From NCBI RefSeq assembly GCF_000758625.1, contig NZ_CP009283.1:199501-263500 (forward strand): a stretch of 64,000 nt of DNA, in the 5' to 3' direction. The position numbers were made by a program, and so were the translations under genes. Positions 1 through 8,734 of the stretch are shown here, piece after piece (the stretch's first letter is position 1; the number at the start of each line of letters is the position of its first letter). Below the pieces are notes generated by a model. It made no database searches. It saw only the letters and a list, made by a program, of their open reading frames with translations, and was not told the origin of the DNA. This DNA comes from Paenibacillus sp. FSL R7-0273 (lineage in GTDB: Bacteria; Bacillota; Bacilli; Paenibacillales; Paenibacillaceae).

Positions 1-1
1 G

Positions 2-127
2 CAGGCGGATATTTTTGATCATATTTTTGCAGTTATCCCTACCTTCGGGCTGCGGGTATTCCAGAATCCGACGGGCCATGATATTGTTCATTTAAAAGAG
101 AAAGCGGAATACTCGCGGAGCTATTGA
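2..127 (+). CDS. C-terminal fragment of an unidentified protein
   Basis: An open frame enters from the left edge and ends at the TGA at 125-127, giving the last 41 residues of a protein (ending in ...[12 protein letters not shown]). It is followed 14 bases later by a good intrinsic terminator, which supports it being a real gene end. I do not recognise the family from this fragment: it is rich in Phe, His and Ile and has no catalytic motif I can name. The start lies outside the window. Confidence 0.6.
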   Translation, partial: QADIFDHIFAVIPTFGLRVFQNPTGHDIVHLKEKAEYSRSY

Positions 128-140
128 TAAAAGAGTCAAA

Positions 141-168
141 AGCAGCCTTAACCGGCTGCTTTTTTTTT
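141..168 (+). terminator. Rho-independent terminator
   Basis: A 7-bp stem (AGCAGCC / GGCTGCT) with a six-base loop is followed by eight T residues. It closes the gene entering from the left. Confidence 0.85.
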
Positions 169-315
169 GTAATAAAGTACCTGAGTCAGCATCAATGTAA
201 AAGCTCCACTTTGTGGGGGGATGCTGTGGTCCCGCCCGCCCATAGTCCGCAAACGGGGAAGAAAACGATCATCCCCCTGTCAAATAATCATTAAGCCAGA
301 ATTCTGCATTGCAGC

Positions 316-354
316 TTGCGATATGAGTAAATGATTGTATCGTAACCGCTTACA
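316..354 (+). promoter_or_regulatory. Putative promoter with overlapping cre-like site
   Basis: CGTAACCGCTTACA at 341-354 fits the catabolite-responsive element consensus TGWAANCGNTNWCA except for the first base. It overlaps a weak possible -10 (TATCGT, 338-343) paired with TTGCGA at 316-321 (16-bp spacer). CcpA repression of the pectate lyase downstream would be expected for such a site; that is inference. The remainder of 169-389 shows nothing else I can name. Confidence 0.5.
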
Positions 355-404
355 CGAGGATATGCTGAGGGTGTTTCAGGACCTAATTTATGGGAGGGAA
401 TGAA

Positions 405-2573
405 GTGAAGAAGAGGATGACAAGGGTAACGGGGATTCTGCTTTTATTTTCAATGGCCTTATCTTTGGTTGCAGGAAACTGGGCCAATCCTACAGCGCAT
501 GCTGCGGGAGTATCAATTACGGTAAGCGGGGGCTGGAATGAAACAGCTTATGCGGAGTGGTCGCCGGTAAGCGGTGCAACAGGTTATAACGTATACGTGA
601 AGCAGGCAAGCGCAGCGGACTCGCAGTATCAGCAGCTGGATAATCAGCTAATCCGCAAATACGCCTCCTATTGGAGAGCGGATGCAGTCGGGCTGGCTGC
701 CGGGAGCTATGTAATGAAGATAGAGGCTGTACTGCCAGGAGGAGGAACAGCCAGCAGCGTAACAGGTACACTGAATGTGGCGGCGCATGACCGGTCCGGC
801 TTTGCTTTTTCACCAGGCTCTCCCTTTGGAACGGGTTCCGGCGCTTATAACGCGAACGGGACGCTGAGAACTGGCGCACAGGTCCTTTATGTTACTTCAC
901 AGACAGCCCAAACGGTTACGCTCCCCGTTAAAACCAGCAGCTCAGGTGCGGTACAGACCGGCGTTGGGCTCGGAGAGATTTTGAATCTGAGACAAAAGGG
1001 TTATGATACGACTCCGCTGGCGATCCGGATTATCGGAAAGGTAACAGCGGCTGACCTGAGCGGACAGCTGAACAGCAGCGGCTATCTGCAGGTTAAGGGT
1101 AAAAATAATTATTCAGAAATGAATATCACTATTGAAGGGATCGGCAAGGATGCTTATGCATACGGCTGGGGACTGCTCCTCCGGTATGTAGGCAACGTGG
1201 AAGTCAGAAACCTGGGGCTGATGCTGTTCCCGGATGATGGCGTCTCCATGGACAGCGGCAATGCGAATGTGTGGGTGCATAATAATGATGTTTTTTATGG
1301 AGCAGCAGGCGGGGATGCAGATCAGGCCAAGGGTGACGGCTCGACGGACCTCAAGAACGGTTCATCGTTTATCACTATTTCCTACAATCATTACTGGGAT
1401 TCGGGAAAATCCTCACTGGTAGGCCTGACCGAGCCTGCGGAGTTCTTTGCAACCTTCCATCATAACTGGTTCGACCACTCGGATTCCCGCCATCCGCGGA
1501 TCCGCGTAGCGTCGGTTCATATTTATAATAACTATTTTGACGGAATCTCCAAATATGGTGTGGGTATGACAAGCGGAGGGTCCGCTTTTGTTGAATCAAA
1601 CGTCTTCCGCAATGCCAAATATCCGATGATGATCTCCCTGCAGGGCACGGATGCCCTTGGGGAAGGCACCTTCTCCGGTGAAAACGGCGGAATGATCAAG
1701 GCATACAACAATCAGGTGTCTGGTGCAGCCAGCCTGATCTATGCCAATTCCGGCACGGGGACAGCTGCGGCGAATGCGACCTCTTTTGACGCTTACCTGG
1801 TGTCATCAAGGAATGAGACCGTCCCAAGCTCGTTCAAGGCTTTAAAAGGCGGTACAGCCTACAATAACTTTGATACGGCCGTAAATACTGGAGTAAGCGC
1901 CGCTGCGGTTGACAGCGTAAGTGCAGTTGAGCAGAACGTAAGAGCAAAGGCCGGACGCCTGGGCGGCGGCGACTTTAGCTGGACCTTCAACAATGCTGTG
2001 GATGACGCGTCGTATGCGCTCAATACCGCGCTGATGTCGGCGATCCGGGGTTATGCTACCCAGCTTGTCTCTGTAGGTGGCAATTCCGGTGCCACACCAA
2101 CACCGACACCGACGGCAACAGCAACACCTGCACCAACAGCGACACCAGTGCCAACAGCAACGCCTGTGCCAACGGCAACGCCTGCGCCGACAGCAACGCC
2201 AGTGCCGACAGCGACACCAGTGCCAACGGCAACTCCGGTTACAGGGGCGTATGTGCACGATTTTACGGCATCGGGAAAAACGAGCAGCTTCTTTAACATC
2301 CAGGGCAATCTCTCTACCAGCAAGGGGACGGTGGTTTACAATGGCCTGACCCTGACCCAATGCCTGAAAATCGAGAGCTCGACCAGCATCCAGTTCACAG
2401 CGGCCCAAGCCTCGACGTTAACTCTGGTGTTCAACGCCGAAGGAACGCAGATTAAGGTGGACGGAACAAGCTATCCGATCACGAACCGGATCGCCACGAT
2501 TCCGCTTGCGGCAGGGGCGCATACGATTACGAAGGATAGCACGGCGAATTTGTATTATATGAAGCTGGAGTAG
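405..2573 (+). CDS. Secreted pectate lyase, polysaccharide lyase family 1
   Basis: Predicted secreted enzyme cleaving polygalacturonate by Ca-dependent beta-elimination. A signal peptide (Lys/Arg-rich start, hydrophobic stretch, AHA cleavage site near residue 34) leads into a fibronectin-like domain (about 35-130), a right-handed beta-helix PL1 core (about 140-490) and a C-terminal beta-rich domain of about 110 residues, probably carbohydrate-binding. The last two are joined by a Pro/Thr/Ala/Val linker of TPxPTA-type repeats (2095-2240). The core holds DGSTDLKNGSS, HHNWFDHSDSRHPRIR and YNNYF; R362 and R367 of the RHPRIR motif match the catalytic Arg region of pectate lyases. I chose GTG at 405 because GGGAGGG lies six bases upstream; the in-frame ATG at 390 has no ribosome binding site. 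It is monocistronic, with a cre-like site upstream and a terminator downstream. Family assignment is confident; exact substrate is inferred. Confidence 0.93.
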   Translation: MKKRMTRVTGILLLFSMALSLVAGNWANPTAHAAGVSITVSGGWNETAYAEWSPVSGATGYNVYVKQASAADSQYQQLDNQLIRKYASYWRADAVGLAAGSYVMKIEAVLPGGGTASSVTGTLNVAAHDRSGFAFSPGSPFGTGSGAYNANGTLRTGAQVLYVTSQTAQTVTLPVKTSSSGAVQTGVGLGEILNLRQKGYDTTPLAIRIIGKVTAADLSGQLNSSGYLQVKGKNNYSEMNITIEGIGKDAYAYGWGLLLRYVGNVEVRNLGLMLFPDDGVSMDSGNANVWVHNNDVFYGAAGGDADQAKGDGSTDLKNGSSFITISYNHYWDSGKSSLVGLTEPAEFFATFHHNWFDHSDSRHPRIRVASVHIYNNYFDGISKYGVGMTSGGSAFVESNVFRNAKYPMMISLQGTDALGEGTFSGENGGMIKAYNNQVSGAASLIYANSGTGTAAANATSFDAYLVSSRNETVPSSFKALKGGTAYNNFDTAVNTGVSAAAVDSVSAVEQNVRAKAGRLGGGDFSWTFNNAVDDASYALNTALMSAIRGYATQLVSVGGNSGATPTPTPTATATPAPTATPVPTATPVPTATPAPTATPVPTATPVPTATPVTGAYVHDFTASGKTSSFFNIQGNLSTSKGTVVYNGLTLTQCLKIESSTSIQFTAAQASTLTLVFNAEGTQIKVDGTSYPITNRIATIPLAAGAHTITKDSTANLYYMKLE

Positions 2574-2582
2574 AGTGGGGGA

Positions 2583-2607
2583 GCGGCCTTTCGGGGCCGC
2601 TTTTTTT
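2583..2607 (+). terminator. Rho-independent terminator after pectate lyase
   Basis: GCGGCC and GGCCGC form a perfect 6-bp GC stem around TTTCGG, followed by seven T residues, ten bases after the stop codon. Confidence 0.88.
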
Positions 2608-2716
2608 GTTCATATTTAATCAAAATTGGGCCTAATCTCCTAGAATTTAATAGAAAGAATTTCCACTGTATAGTATGATGAAATCTGGTAAAAACCAACA
2701 ATAAGGGGCTCGATTT

Positions 2717-5700
2717 ATGAAAACGGGGAAAAAATGTCTAGTAATATTTCTGTTAGTGCTTTTGGTATTTAATCTGACCGGGGTGATTATGCCTCAAGCC
2801 AGTGCAGAGCCATCAGCATCCTCTGTGGAGCTCTCACTCCCCGCTGACTTAACGGACTGGATTATGGATGAAGAGGCAGGCTATATCTACGCCGTCTCAA
2901 GTAGTGAGAATAATCTCTATTTTATCCGGCTCAGTGATTTTAAAATTGAGAAGACGTTAAATGTAGGCTCAAGACCTTCGTATCTGGCAAAGGACGGACA
3001 ATTTCTACAGATTGCCCTTTCCGGAGCGACTATGATTAAGACAGTGGACCTTTCTGCTCAACAGGTTTCGGGTACTATTATTACAACCGGGATTCCCAGT
3101 TCAGTCGCTGCCAGCTCTAAATACCTGTATTATGACACTGAAAATGGAATTTATAAGTATGACAAGGCTAGCGGGAAATCAGCTATATTAACCAGTGAAT
3201 TCTCATATTATGCGGAGGCTCTAGCAATTGATGAGTCAGAGAATGTGCTATACGCCGGCCGGATTTCCTCATATGGCGGATTAACAGCTATGGACGCAGA
3301 GACAGGAGCTATACATAGTCAGGATGCTTATGACAATATGGAAATAGGTGGACCCTCATTAGCTCTTAAACATATTTTTATAGATGAACAATCGGTTTAT
3401 TTTGGCGGACATCAATTTAATAAACATAATGTTCTTGAAGCCACTGGAAGCTATCCGAGGCCTGCTAATGATTACGATCATCTTGAATCGGTTGTTTTGT
3501 ATATAACAGACTCCTACGTTGTTACAATTCAGGGGATTTACGATAAGCATTCATACACGCAGCTGCTTCCGTTTGCCAATAAACCTAAGTTTGCCCTGCT
3601 TGATTCCAAAGGCCGTGCTTATCTTGTCGGAACAGCAAATAGTTATTATGAGGACAAAATAATTACCAGAGTAGATCTTTCGATTCCTCCTAAAAAGTCA
3701 GCACTTTTTACAACCGATGGCCACTCGCTTCAGAGTGACAATGCTATTACAGATTGGATTACAAACGACAGCTCAGCTTATATTTATGCCATTCTTGCCG
3801 ATACCAATGAGCTGGCCGTTATCAGTAAAGCTGACCTGAGTGTAGTGAAGACGATGTTCATAGGCTCTAAACCGAGACAAATCAAATTGTTCAACGATAA
3901 GCTGTATGTCATCTTTGAAGGCGAAAACCATATTAATGTTGTTTCTTTACGAGATGGTATTCCGCAGGAAACGGATATTTCCAAGGTTACGACCAGACAT
4001 TACCCGATAAATGTATTCCCTGATTATAATAACCGGATTATTTATAGCGGAAGTTCATACAGCCCCGGTATAAGTGTAACTTCAGCTGTATACACCTCTG
4101 TCACGGATGCTGTATACGAAGTTGAGACCAATATTAATTCTACGTATAGCAGCTTTGTGTTCGATCCGGATCGGGAAATTCTCTATAGAATGGGTTTTAT
4201 GGGCTTCGAAAAGTTCAACAGCCAGAGTTTTGATTTGCTTGAAAGCAATGGACAGTTCGGTTCATATTATCCGTTGCTGATGGATGGTAACAGTTTTTAT
4301 TACGGGTACTCCAGATATGATCTGGATAAACCATCTATTATGTATGGAACTTATCAGGATGATATTATTTATGCACGCGGTAGTCTGGTATTCAGCAAAA
4401 CTAAAGTTTACGACAGAGACAGTTTTTCACAAACATATGATTTATTGATGACTATCAACAAAGCCTATGTCGGAAATGACCAGACCATTTTCTTGTCTAC
4501 AGACAAAAGATTGTATAAGTATGACAGCCTTGATGAAATGCAGAGCATCAGAAGCGGCTCGCTAATGCCCTCTGATGGAGAATTTGTAGATGAAGATTTG
4601 ACTGCCGGCCAGATTGACGGATATTTAACATTCAAACCAGCTGCCAATAAGGATGAGATTACACGTTATGATATTCATTTTGTAGATAGCAATGGAAAAA
4701 AACTGCAGTTGGCATGGGCATATAAGGATGTGGATTTATCAACGGATTCCCTGTCTGTTTATGAGGTGTCCCACACTACTATACCCTCAGGAGCTGTAGG
4801 CTTAGGAGTCTTCCCGGTTCTTAAAGGCGACGGTCTTTTTGTTAGCGACCGTGTGCTGGATATGTATCTCCTCGTACCGTTCTATGATGCACCCGGCTAC
4901 CTCCCATCCGATATAGTGCTGACAGACAGTGATCCGGCAATCAATGTATTTAAAGGCACAGTAAAGTGGACTGCAGGAGCGGAAGAACTGCCTGGCGCAC
5001 GATATTCTTTGTACTTTGTTGATGTGGAAGGCCCGATAGGAGAAGCCTTAGCCGTAGTAAGCGGCGGACAGAAAGATTATAGCCTTACCCTCAATATAGC
5101 AGTACCGGATGAAGCACTGGGAATCGGTGTGTTTACAGAAAATGATGATTTTGTCTCTCCGTTCTATAGCACAGGAGCATTTCTGGAAAAAGTAACGCCG
5201 GATATTGCGGCATCGTCCATCAGTGTATATAAATACTGGATTCAATCGGATAAGGTTGTCGTGAATAACCTGATGCCGGGAGATATTATCCGTGTGTACG
5301 ATGAACAGCAGTACCGCTACTATGGTTATGGAATTGTTGCTCCAAATAGCTCAACTATTACCGTTCCTGTTGGAAATATTGGCAATCCCGGAGATAAAAT
5401 ATTAATTACCCGGCAGACCGTTAATAGATTTGAGAGTATGGGTACCCTAGTTACTGTGCCGGCTATTATTGACGACAGAACAGGAACCGTACCCGGAAAC
5501 GGCGGCGGCCCTGGAAACGTAGGAGGCCCTGGAAACGTAGGAGGCCCTGGAAACGTGGGCGGCCCTGGAAATGTCGGCTCAACCGGCGGTACTGGCGCTG
5601 CACCTGCGGTAGATGCCAAGCTCGTGACTACAATGCAAGAGAATACAGACGGCACCCGTTCTTCGTTGACGGAAATCTCTTCTGCGTATATTTCAAAGAT

Positions 5701-6817
5701 TCTGACTGATGCCGAATTTAAAAAGAATCCGGTCATTACTGTCAAGGCTGATGAAACAGCGGTAACGCAGCGTGCCCAGTTCCGGATTGGTTCAAGTGTT
5801 CTGGATAGTATTAACAGCAGTGCAAAGGACGCTGTGCTGATCCTGGAATCTGCGTCAGGCAAGCTTCAGCTGCCAGTTAATTCTCTATCTTCAAGTAGTA
5901 AGGGGATAGAAGGAACAATTGTCATTACAATTGCCCAGGCGGCAAATGAGTATAAGGTGAAGCTGGATAACCAGTTAAAGGGATCTTCCGCTGTAGTGCT
6001 GGGCAATCCCGTGGACTATGAGGTTAAGCTGACAGGCGGCGGTACGGAACAGATCCTTTCTGCTTTCTCCGCTTATGTAAGTCACGGTATCAGCTTTAAG
6101 GTTGCCCAGGATACAAACGCTGTTTACAGCGGATTAACCTATGATCCGGTCACACAGGCCTATGTTCCGGTGCCTACCACGTGGGAGTGGAAGGATGGGG
6201 TTCTGCAGGTAACCATGAAGCGTAAAGGGAACTCTGTATACGCGGTTGTTCAGAATCAAGTGCAATTTAAAGATGTAAGCAGCAGTAGTCCATATAAAGA
6301 CAGTATTCTGGCCCTGGCGAACCGTAATGTAATTAACGGCTACGGAGATGGCAGCTTTAAGGCGGAGGCAGTCGTCACACGTGCTGAATTTGCCGCAATG
6401 CTTAACCGCGCTTTGGGTATACTGCCGAAGCAGCAGGCATCCAAAAGCTTCAAGGACGTCCAGTCCGGCGCCTGGTATGCTGTGCAGGTAAATGCTGCTG
6501 TTGATGCGGGCTTGATTAACGGCTTCACGGACGGTACATTCCGTCCAAATCAGGAAATCAGCCATCAGGAGATGGTTGTTATGCTGGTCAATGCTTTACA
6601 ATATAGCGGAACAAGCGTTAAGGGAAAAGCTGCTCAAGCAGCGTATCCTGCTAATCTGCCTGAATGGGTGAAGCCATACTACGTTCTCGCGCAGGACAGC
6701 GGAATACTGCAGGCGGACAGCCCGTTCCAGTTCCAGACAGGCAAGAAAACAGAGCGTCAGGAGAGTGCAGTCCTGCTGTACCAGCTGATGAAGGTACTGA
6801 AGCTCACCAACGAATAA
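2717..6817 (+). CDS. S-layer homology surface protein with duplicated propeller-like N-terminus
   Basis: Large exported protein (1366 residues) predicted to sit on the cell wall through three C-terminal SLH domains (about 1182-1240, 1245-1300, 1305-1360), which classically bind pyruvylated secondary wall polymer. The signal peptide ends near ASA (residue 31). Residues about 36-340 and 341-640 appear to be two copies of one unit: both open with a xDWI(M/T)...YIYA motif and continue with KTLNVGSRPS or KTMFIGSKPR, like YncE/WD-type beta-propellers. Two related beta-domains (about 625-720 and 735-820) share IHFVDSNG/LYFVDVEG and GLGVF/GIGVF. A GGPGNV-repeat linker (about 928-955) precedes a further domain and the SLH region. 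ATG 2717 has AAGGGG nine bases upstream. The first 2 kb looks more AT-rich than its neighbours. Function beyond surface display is unknown. Confidence 0.9.
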   Translation: MKTGKKCLVIFLLVLLVFNLTGVIMPQASAEPSASSVELSLPADLTDWIMDEEAGYIYAVSSSENNLYFIRLSDFKIEKTLNVGSRPSYLAKDGQFLQIALSGATMIKTVDLSAQQVSGTIITTGIPSSVAASSKYLYYDTENGIYKYDKASGKSAILTSEFSYYAEALAIDESENVLYAGRISSYGGLTAMDAETGAIHSQDAYDNMEIGGPSLALKHIFIDEQSVYFGGHQFNKHNVLEATGSYPRPANDYDHLESVVLYITDSYVVTIQGIYDKHSYTQLLPFANKPKFALLDSKGRAYLVGTANSYYEDKIITRVDLSIPPKKSALFTTDGHSLQSDNAITDWITNDSSAYIYAILADTNELAVISKADLSVVKTMFIGSKPRQIKLFNDKLYVIFEGENHINVVSLRDGIPQETDISKVTTRHYPINVFPDYNNRIIYSGSSYSPGISVTSAVYTSVTDAVYEVETNINSTYSSFVFDPDREILYRMGFMGFEKFNSQSFDLLESNGQFGSYYPLLMDGNSFYYGYSRYDLDKPSIMYGTYQDDIIYARGSLVFSKTKVYDRDSFSQTYDLLMTINKAYVGNDQTIFLSTDKRLYKYDSLDEMQSIRSGSLMPSDGEFVDEDLTAGQIDGYLTFKPAANKDEITRYDIHFVDSNGKKLQLAWAYKDVDLSTDSLSVYEVSHTTIPSGAVGLGVFPVLKGDGLFVSDRVLDMYLLVPFYDAPGYLPSDIVLTDSDPAINVFKGTVKWTAGAEELPGARYSLYFVDVEGPIGEALAVVSGGQKDYSLTLNIAVPDEALGIGVFTENDDFVSPFYSTGAFLEKVTPDIAASSISVYKYWIQSDKVVVNNLMPGDIIRVYDEQQYRYYGYGIVAPNSSTITVPVGNIGNPGDKILITRQTVNRFESMGTLVTVPAIIDDRTGTVPGNGGGPGNVGGPGNVGGPGNVGGPGNVGSTGGTGAAPAVDAKLVTTMQENTDGTRSSLTEISSAYISKILTDAEFKKNPVITVKADETAVTQRAQFRIGSSVLDSINSSAKDAVLILESASGKLQLPVNSLSSSSKGIEGTIVITIAQAANEYKVKLDNQLKGSSAVVLGNPVDYEVKLTGGGTEQILSAFSAYVSHGISFKVAQDTNAVYSGLTYDPVTQAYVPVPTTWEWKDGVLQVTMKRKGNSVYAVVQNQVQFKDVSSSSPYKDSILALANRNVINGYGDGSFKAEAVVTRAEFAAMLNRALGILPKQQASKSFKDVQSGAWYAVQVNAAVDAGLINGFTDGTFRPNQEISHQEMVVMLVNALQYSGTSVKGKAAQAAYPANLPEWVKPYYVLAQDSGILQADSPFQFQTGKKTERQESAVLLYQLMKVLKLTNE

Positions 6818-6872
6818 TGAACAAGCCGAGGATGTTGATAGCAGTTCCAGCATCTGAGGCATGCAGCGGTTA

Positions 6873-6899
6873 AGAGTACCTTTTGGGGTGCTCTTTTTC
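6873..6899 (+). terminator. Rho-independent terminator after SLH protein
   Basis: AGAGTACC pairs with GGTGCTCT (one T-G wobble) around a short T-rich loop and runs into a T tract. Confidence 0.8.
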
Positions 6900-7019
6900 T
6901 GTATTCCGGCCTGGATGAGTGTTTTTTTGGGGAGAGAGGGTAAAAGAAGGGTATAGTAAACAGGTGTACAACATTTCGCTGTTATAGTTAAACCAGCCCA
7001 GTCAAGGAGGTAATACAAA

Positions 7020-7862
7020 GTGAACCAGCATATTTCGGAAAAGGTTTTAAACGACGGCCTAAAAATACCCGCTATAGGCTTTGGTACGGCCTTTCTGAAA
7101 GGCACAGATGGAGTAAAGGCGATCACCGGGGCCATTGAGACCGGATACCGGCTGATTGACTCAGCCTTTAATTATGAGAATGAAGGGGCGGTCGGACAGG
7201 CAGTCCGCAAGAGCGGACTGCCGAGGGAGGAGCTGCGGATTACTTCGAAGCTTCCGGGGCGCCACCATGCCTATAAAGAGGCACTTGAGACGATTGAGGA
7301 ATCCTTATATAGAGCGGGCCTTGATTATTACGATCTGTACCTGATCCACTGGCCTAATCCGAAGACAGATAAATATGTGGAAGCCTGGCAGGCAATGATT
7401 GAGGCGAAGAAGCGGGGCTATGTCCGTTCTATCGGGGTCTGCAATTTCCTGCCGGAGCATAACGAGCGTATCATAAAAGAGACTGGCGTAGCACCGAGCA
7501 TCAACCAGGTGGAGCTGCATCCGCTGTTCAATCAGGAGCTGCAGCGCGCAAAGGATGCCGGGCATGGTATCGTAACAGAGTCATGGAGCCCGCTCGGACG
7601 CGGCCACAGCATGCTGAAGAATGAAGAGATTGCGGCTATTGCGGCTGCCCACGGCAAAACACCAACCCAGGCAATTCTGCGCTGGCACATCCAGCTTGGT
7701 GCGGTTCCGATCCCGCGGACCAGCTCGGTGGAGCATCAGAAGGAGAACCTTGAAATCTTTGACTTTGAGCTGTCGGAGGCTGAGATGAAGGTCATCTCCG
7801 CTATGAGCAAGCCGGACGGACGGCTCTGGGAGCAGAATCCGGCAGAGTATGAGGAGATGTAA
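7020..7862 (+). CDS. Aldo/keto reductase
   Basis: Cytoplasmic NAD(P)H-dependent oxidoreductase of the AKR superfamily, a TIM barrel reducing aldehydes or ketones. The classical tetrad is complete: D47 and Y52 in DSAFNYENE, K77 in SKLPG, and H110 in LIHWPNP. GVCNF, the SINQVELHP stretch and SWSPLGRG are also typical of the family, and 280 residues is the normal length. The start is GTG 7020 with a perfect AAGGAGG nine bases upstream. It stands alone between two terminators, so the neighbours do not reveal its substrate; family AKR5-like (2,5-diketo-gluconate reductase type) is the nearest guess from the motifs. Confidence 0.93.
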   Translation: MNQHISEKVLNDGLKIPAIGFGTAFLKGTDGVKAITGAIETGYRLIDSAFNYENEGAVGQAVRKSGLPREELRITSKLPGRHHAYKEALETIEESLYRAGLDYYDLYLIHWPNPKTDKYVEAWQAMIEAKKRGYVRSIGVCNFLPEHNERIIKETGVAPSINQVELHPLFNQELQRAKDAGHGIVTESWSPLGRGHSMLKNEEIAAIAAAHGKTPTQAILRWHIQLGAVPIPRTSSVEHQKENLEIFDFELSEAEMKVISAMSKPDGRLWEQNPAEYEEM

Positions 7863-7870
7863 ACTAATAA

Positions 7871-7906
7871 GAGAGCCTTCCCCGTTCGTCAGGGAAGGCT
7901 CTCTTT
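7871..7906 (+). terminator. Terminator shared by convergent genes
   Basis: GAGAGCCTTCCC (7871-7882) and GGGAAGGCTCTC (7892-7903) make a perfect 12-bp stem with a nine-base loop. It lies between the aldo/keto reductase stop and the stop of the reverse-strand gene at 7905, so it probably serves both strands; the T tracts are short on both sides. Confidence 0.75.
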
Positions 7907-8729
7907 ATTGCAGCTCACGCGGCTTCGGGCTCCGCGGCCTGCGCGGGGCCTTCTCCTGCCGTGCCGCGCGCACCGGCTGCTTGCCGGTCATCTCCGGCAG
8001 GTGCTTCCAGTAGCGCTTTGGCATCATGGAGGCGCGCTGCCGGTCGTTCCTGCGCTCTTTAATGCCGATAGCGTGATAGAAGCTCTGCCATAAGCTGCGG
8101 TAGGCAGCTTCAGTCTCATCCGGCTGCGGAGGTGTCCATTCCTCCAGCGGAATGATCGCCTTCCGGCCCGGCTGATGAATCAGCGCCATCCTGTGGGTGC
8201 GGTCGTAAATCATGAAGCTCTCATTCTGGAACCGGTCGCAGAAATGATCCTCAATCACAGGCAGGATGTAGCCCTGCGGTTCTATGACCGCTGCCATGAC
8301 AGGGCCGTATACGCTGAACCGGACGAAGCCCAGATAGTGGTGACCCTCCCGCCGGAGAAGACGGACTGCCTTGTTCAGGGCGCAGACCGTATCGTCAGCC
8401 AGCATGTTCATTACCGCGGGTCCGTGGGTAAAGCCGAGATAAAGAAAATTCAGCAGCAGCATCTCTTTGTCCGGCACGGCAGACCAAAAGCCGTGCCGGA
8501 CAAGCTCCTGCGCCTCGCGGGAGATCTTCAGCGGAATGGAACGCAGTACGCGGTCTGCCTTAAGCTTGTCGGTTTCAATCCATTTCGCTTCCAGCAGCAG
8601 TCCTTGCCCGCTGTCCTCCGAATGGATGGCCAGCGGCGTTTCCTTCCACTGGTAGCTCTCGAATACGCAGCACAGCAGCCCCTCAAAGCTGCCGTCATAG
8701 CTATAGGCCAGGCTGGTTGTTGTAAACAT
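7905..8729 (-). CDS. DUF4130 / TIGR03915-type putative DNA metabolism protein
   Basis: 274-residue protein resembling the family that is regularly paired with the TIGR03916-type radical SAM protein encoded just upstream; the family has been annotated as DNA metabolism or repair with a uracil-DNA-glycosylase-like fold, but no reaction is established. Visible landmarks are the N-terminal YSYDGSFEGLLCCVFESY, a central LGFTHGPAVMNMLAD, GHHYLGFVRFSVYG, and IEDHFCDRFQNESFMIYDRTHRMAL, followed by a WxxFYxAIxIKERRN block and a basic Arg/Lys-rich tail (PRRPRSPKP). Only five bases separate it from the preceding stop codon, so the two genes are almost certainly cotranscribed. Family identity is fairly sure; function is inferred from the partnership. 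Confidence 0.85.
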   Translation of the reverse strand: MFTTTSLAYSYDGSFEGLLCCVFESYQWKETPLAIHSEDSGQGLLLEAKWIETDKLKADRVLRSIPLKISREAQELVRHGFWSAVPDKEMLLLNFLYLGFTHGPAVMNMLADDTVCALNKAVRLLRREGHHYLGFVRFSVYGPVMAAVIEPQGYILPVIEDHFCDRFQNESFMIYDRTHRMALIHQPGRKAIIPLEEWTPPQPDETEAAYRSLWQSFYHAIGIKERRNDRQRASMMPKRYWKHLPEMTGKQPVRAARQEKAPRRPRSPKPRELQ

Positions 8730-8734
8730 ACCGG

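Noticed and set aside
1842..2408. Reverse ORFs over the pectate lyase linker
   Set aside because: Antisense of the PT-rich linker with Cys/Arg or Val/Gly low complexity; no start signals.
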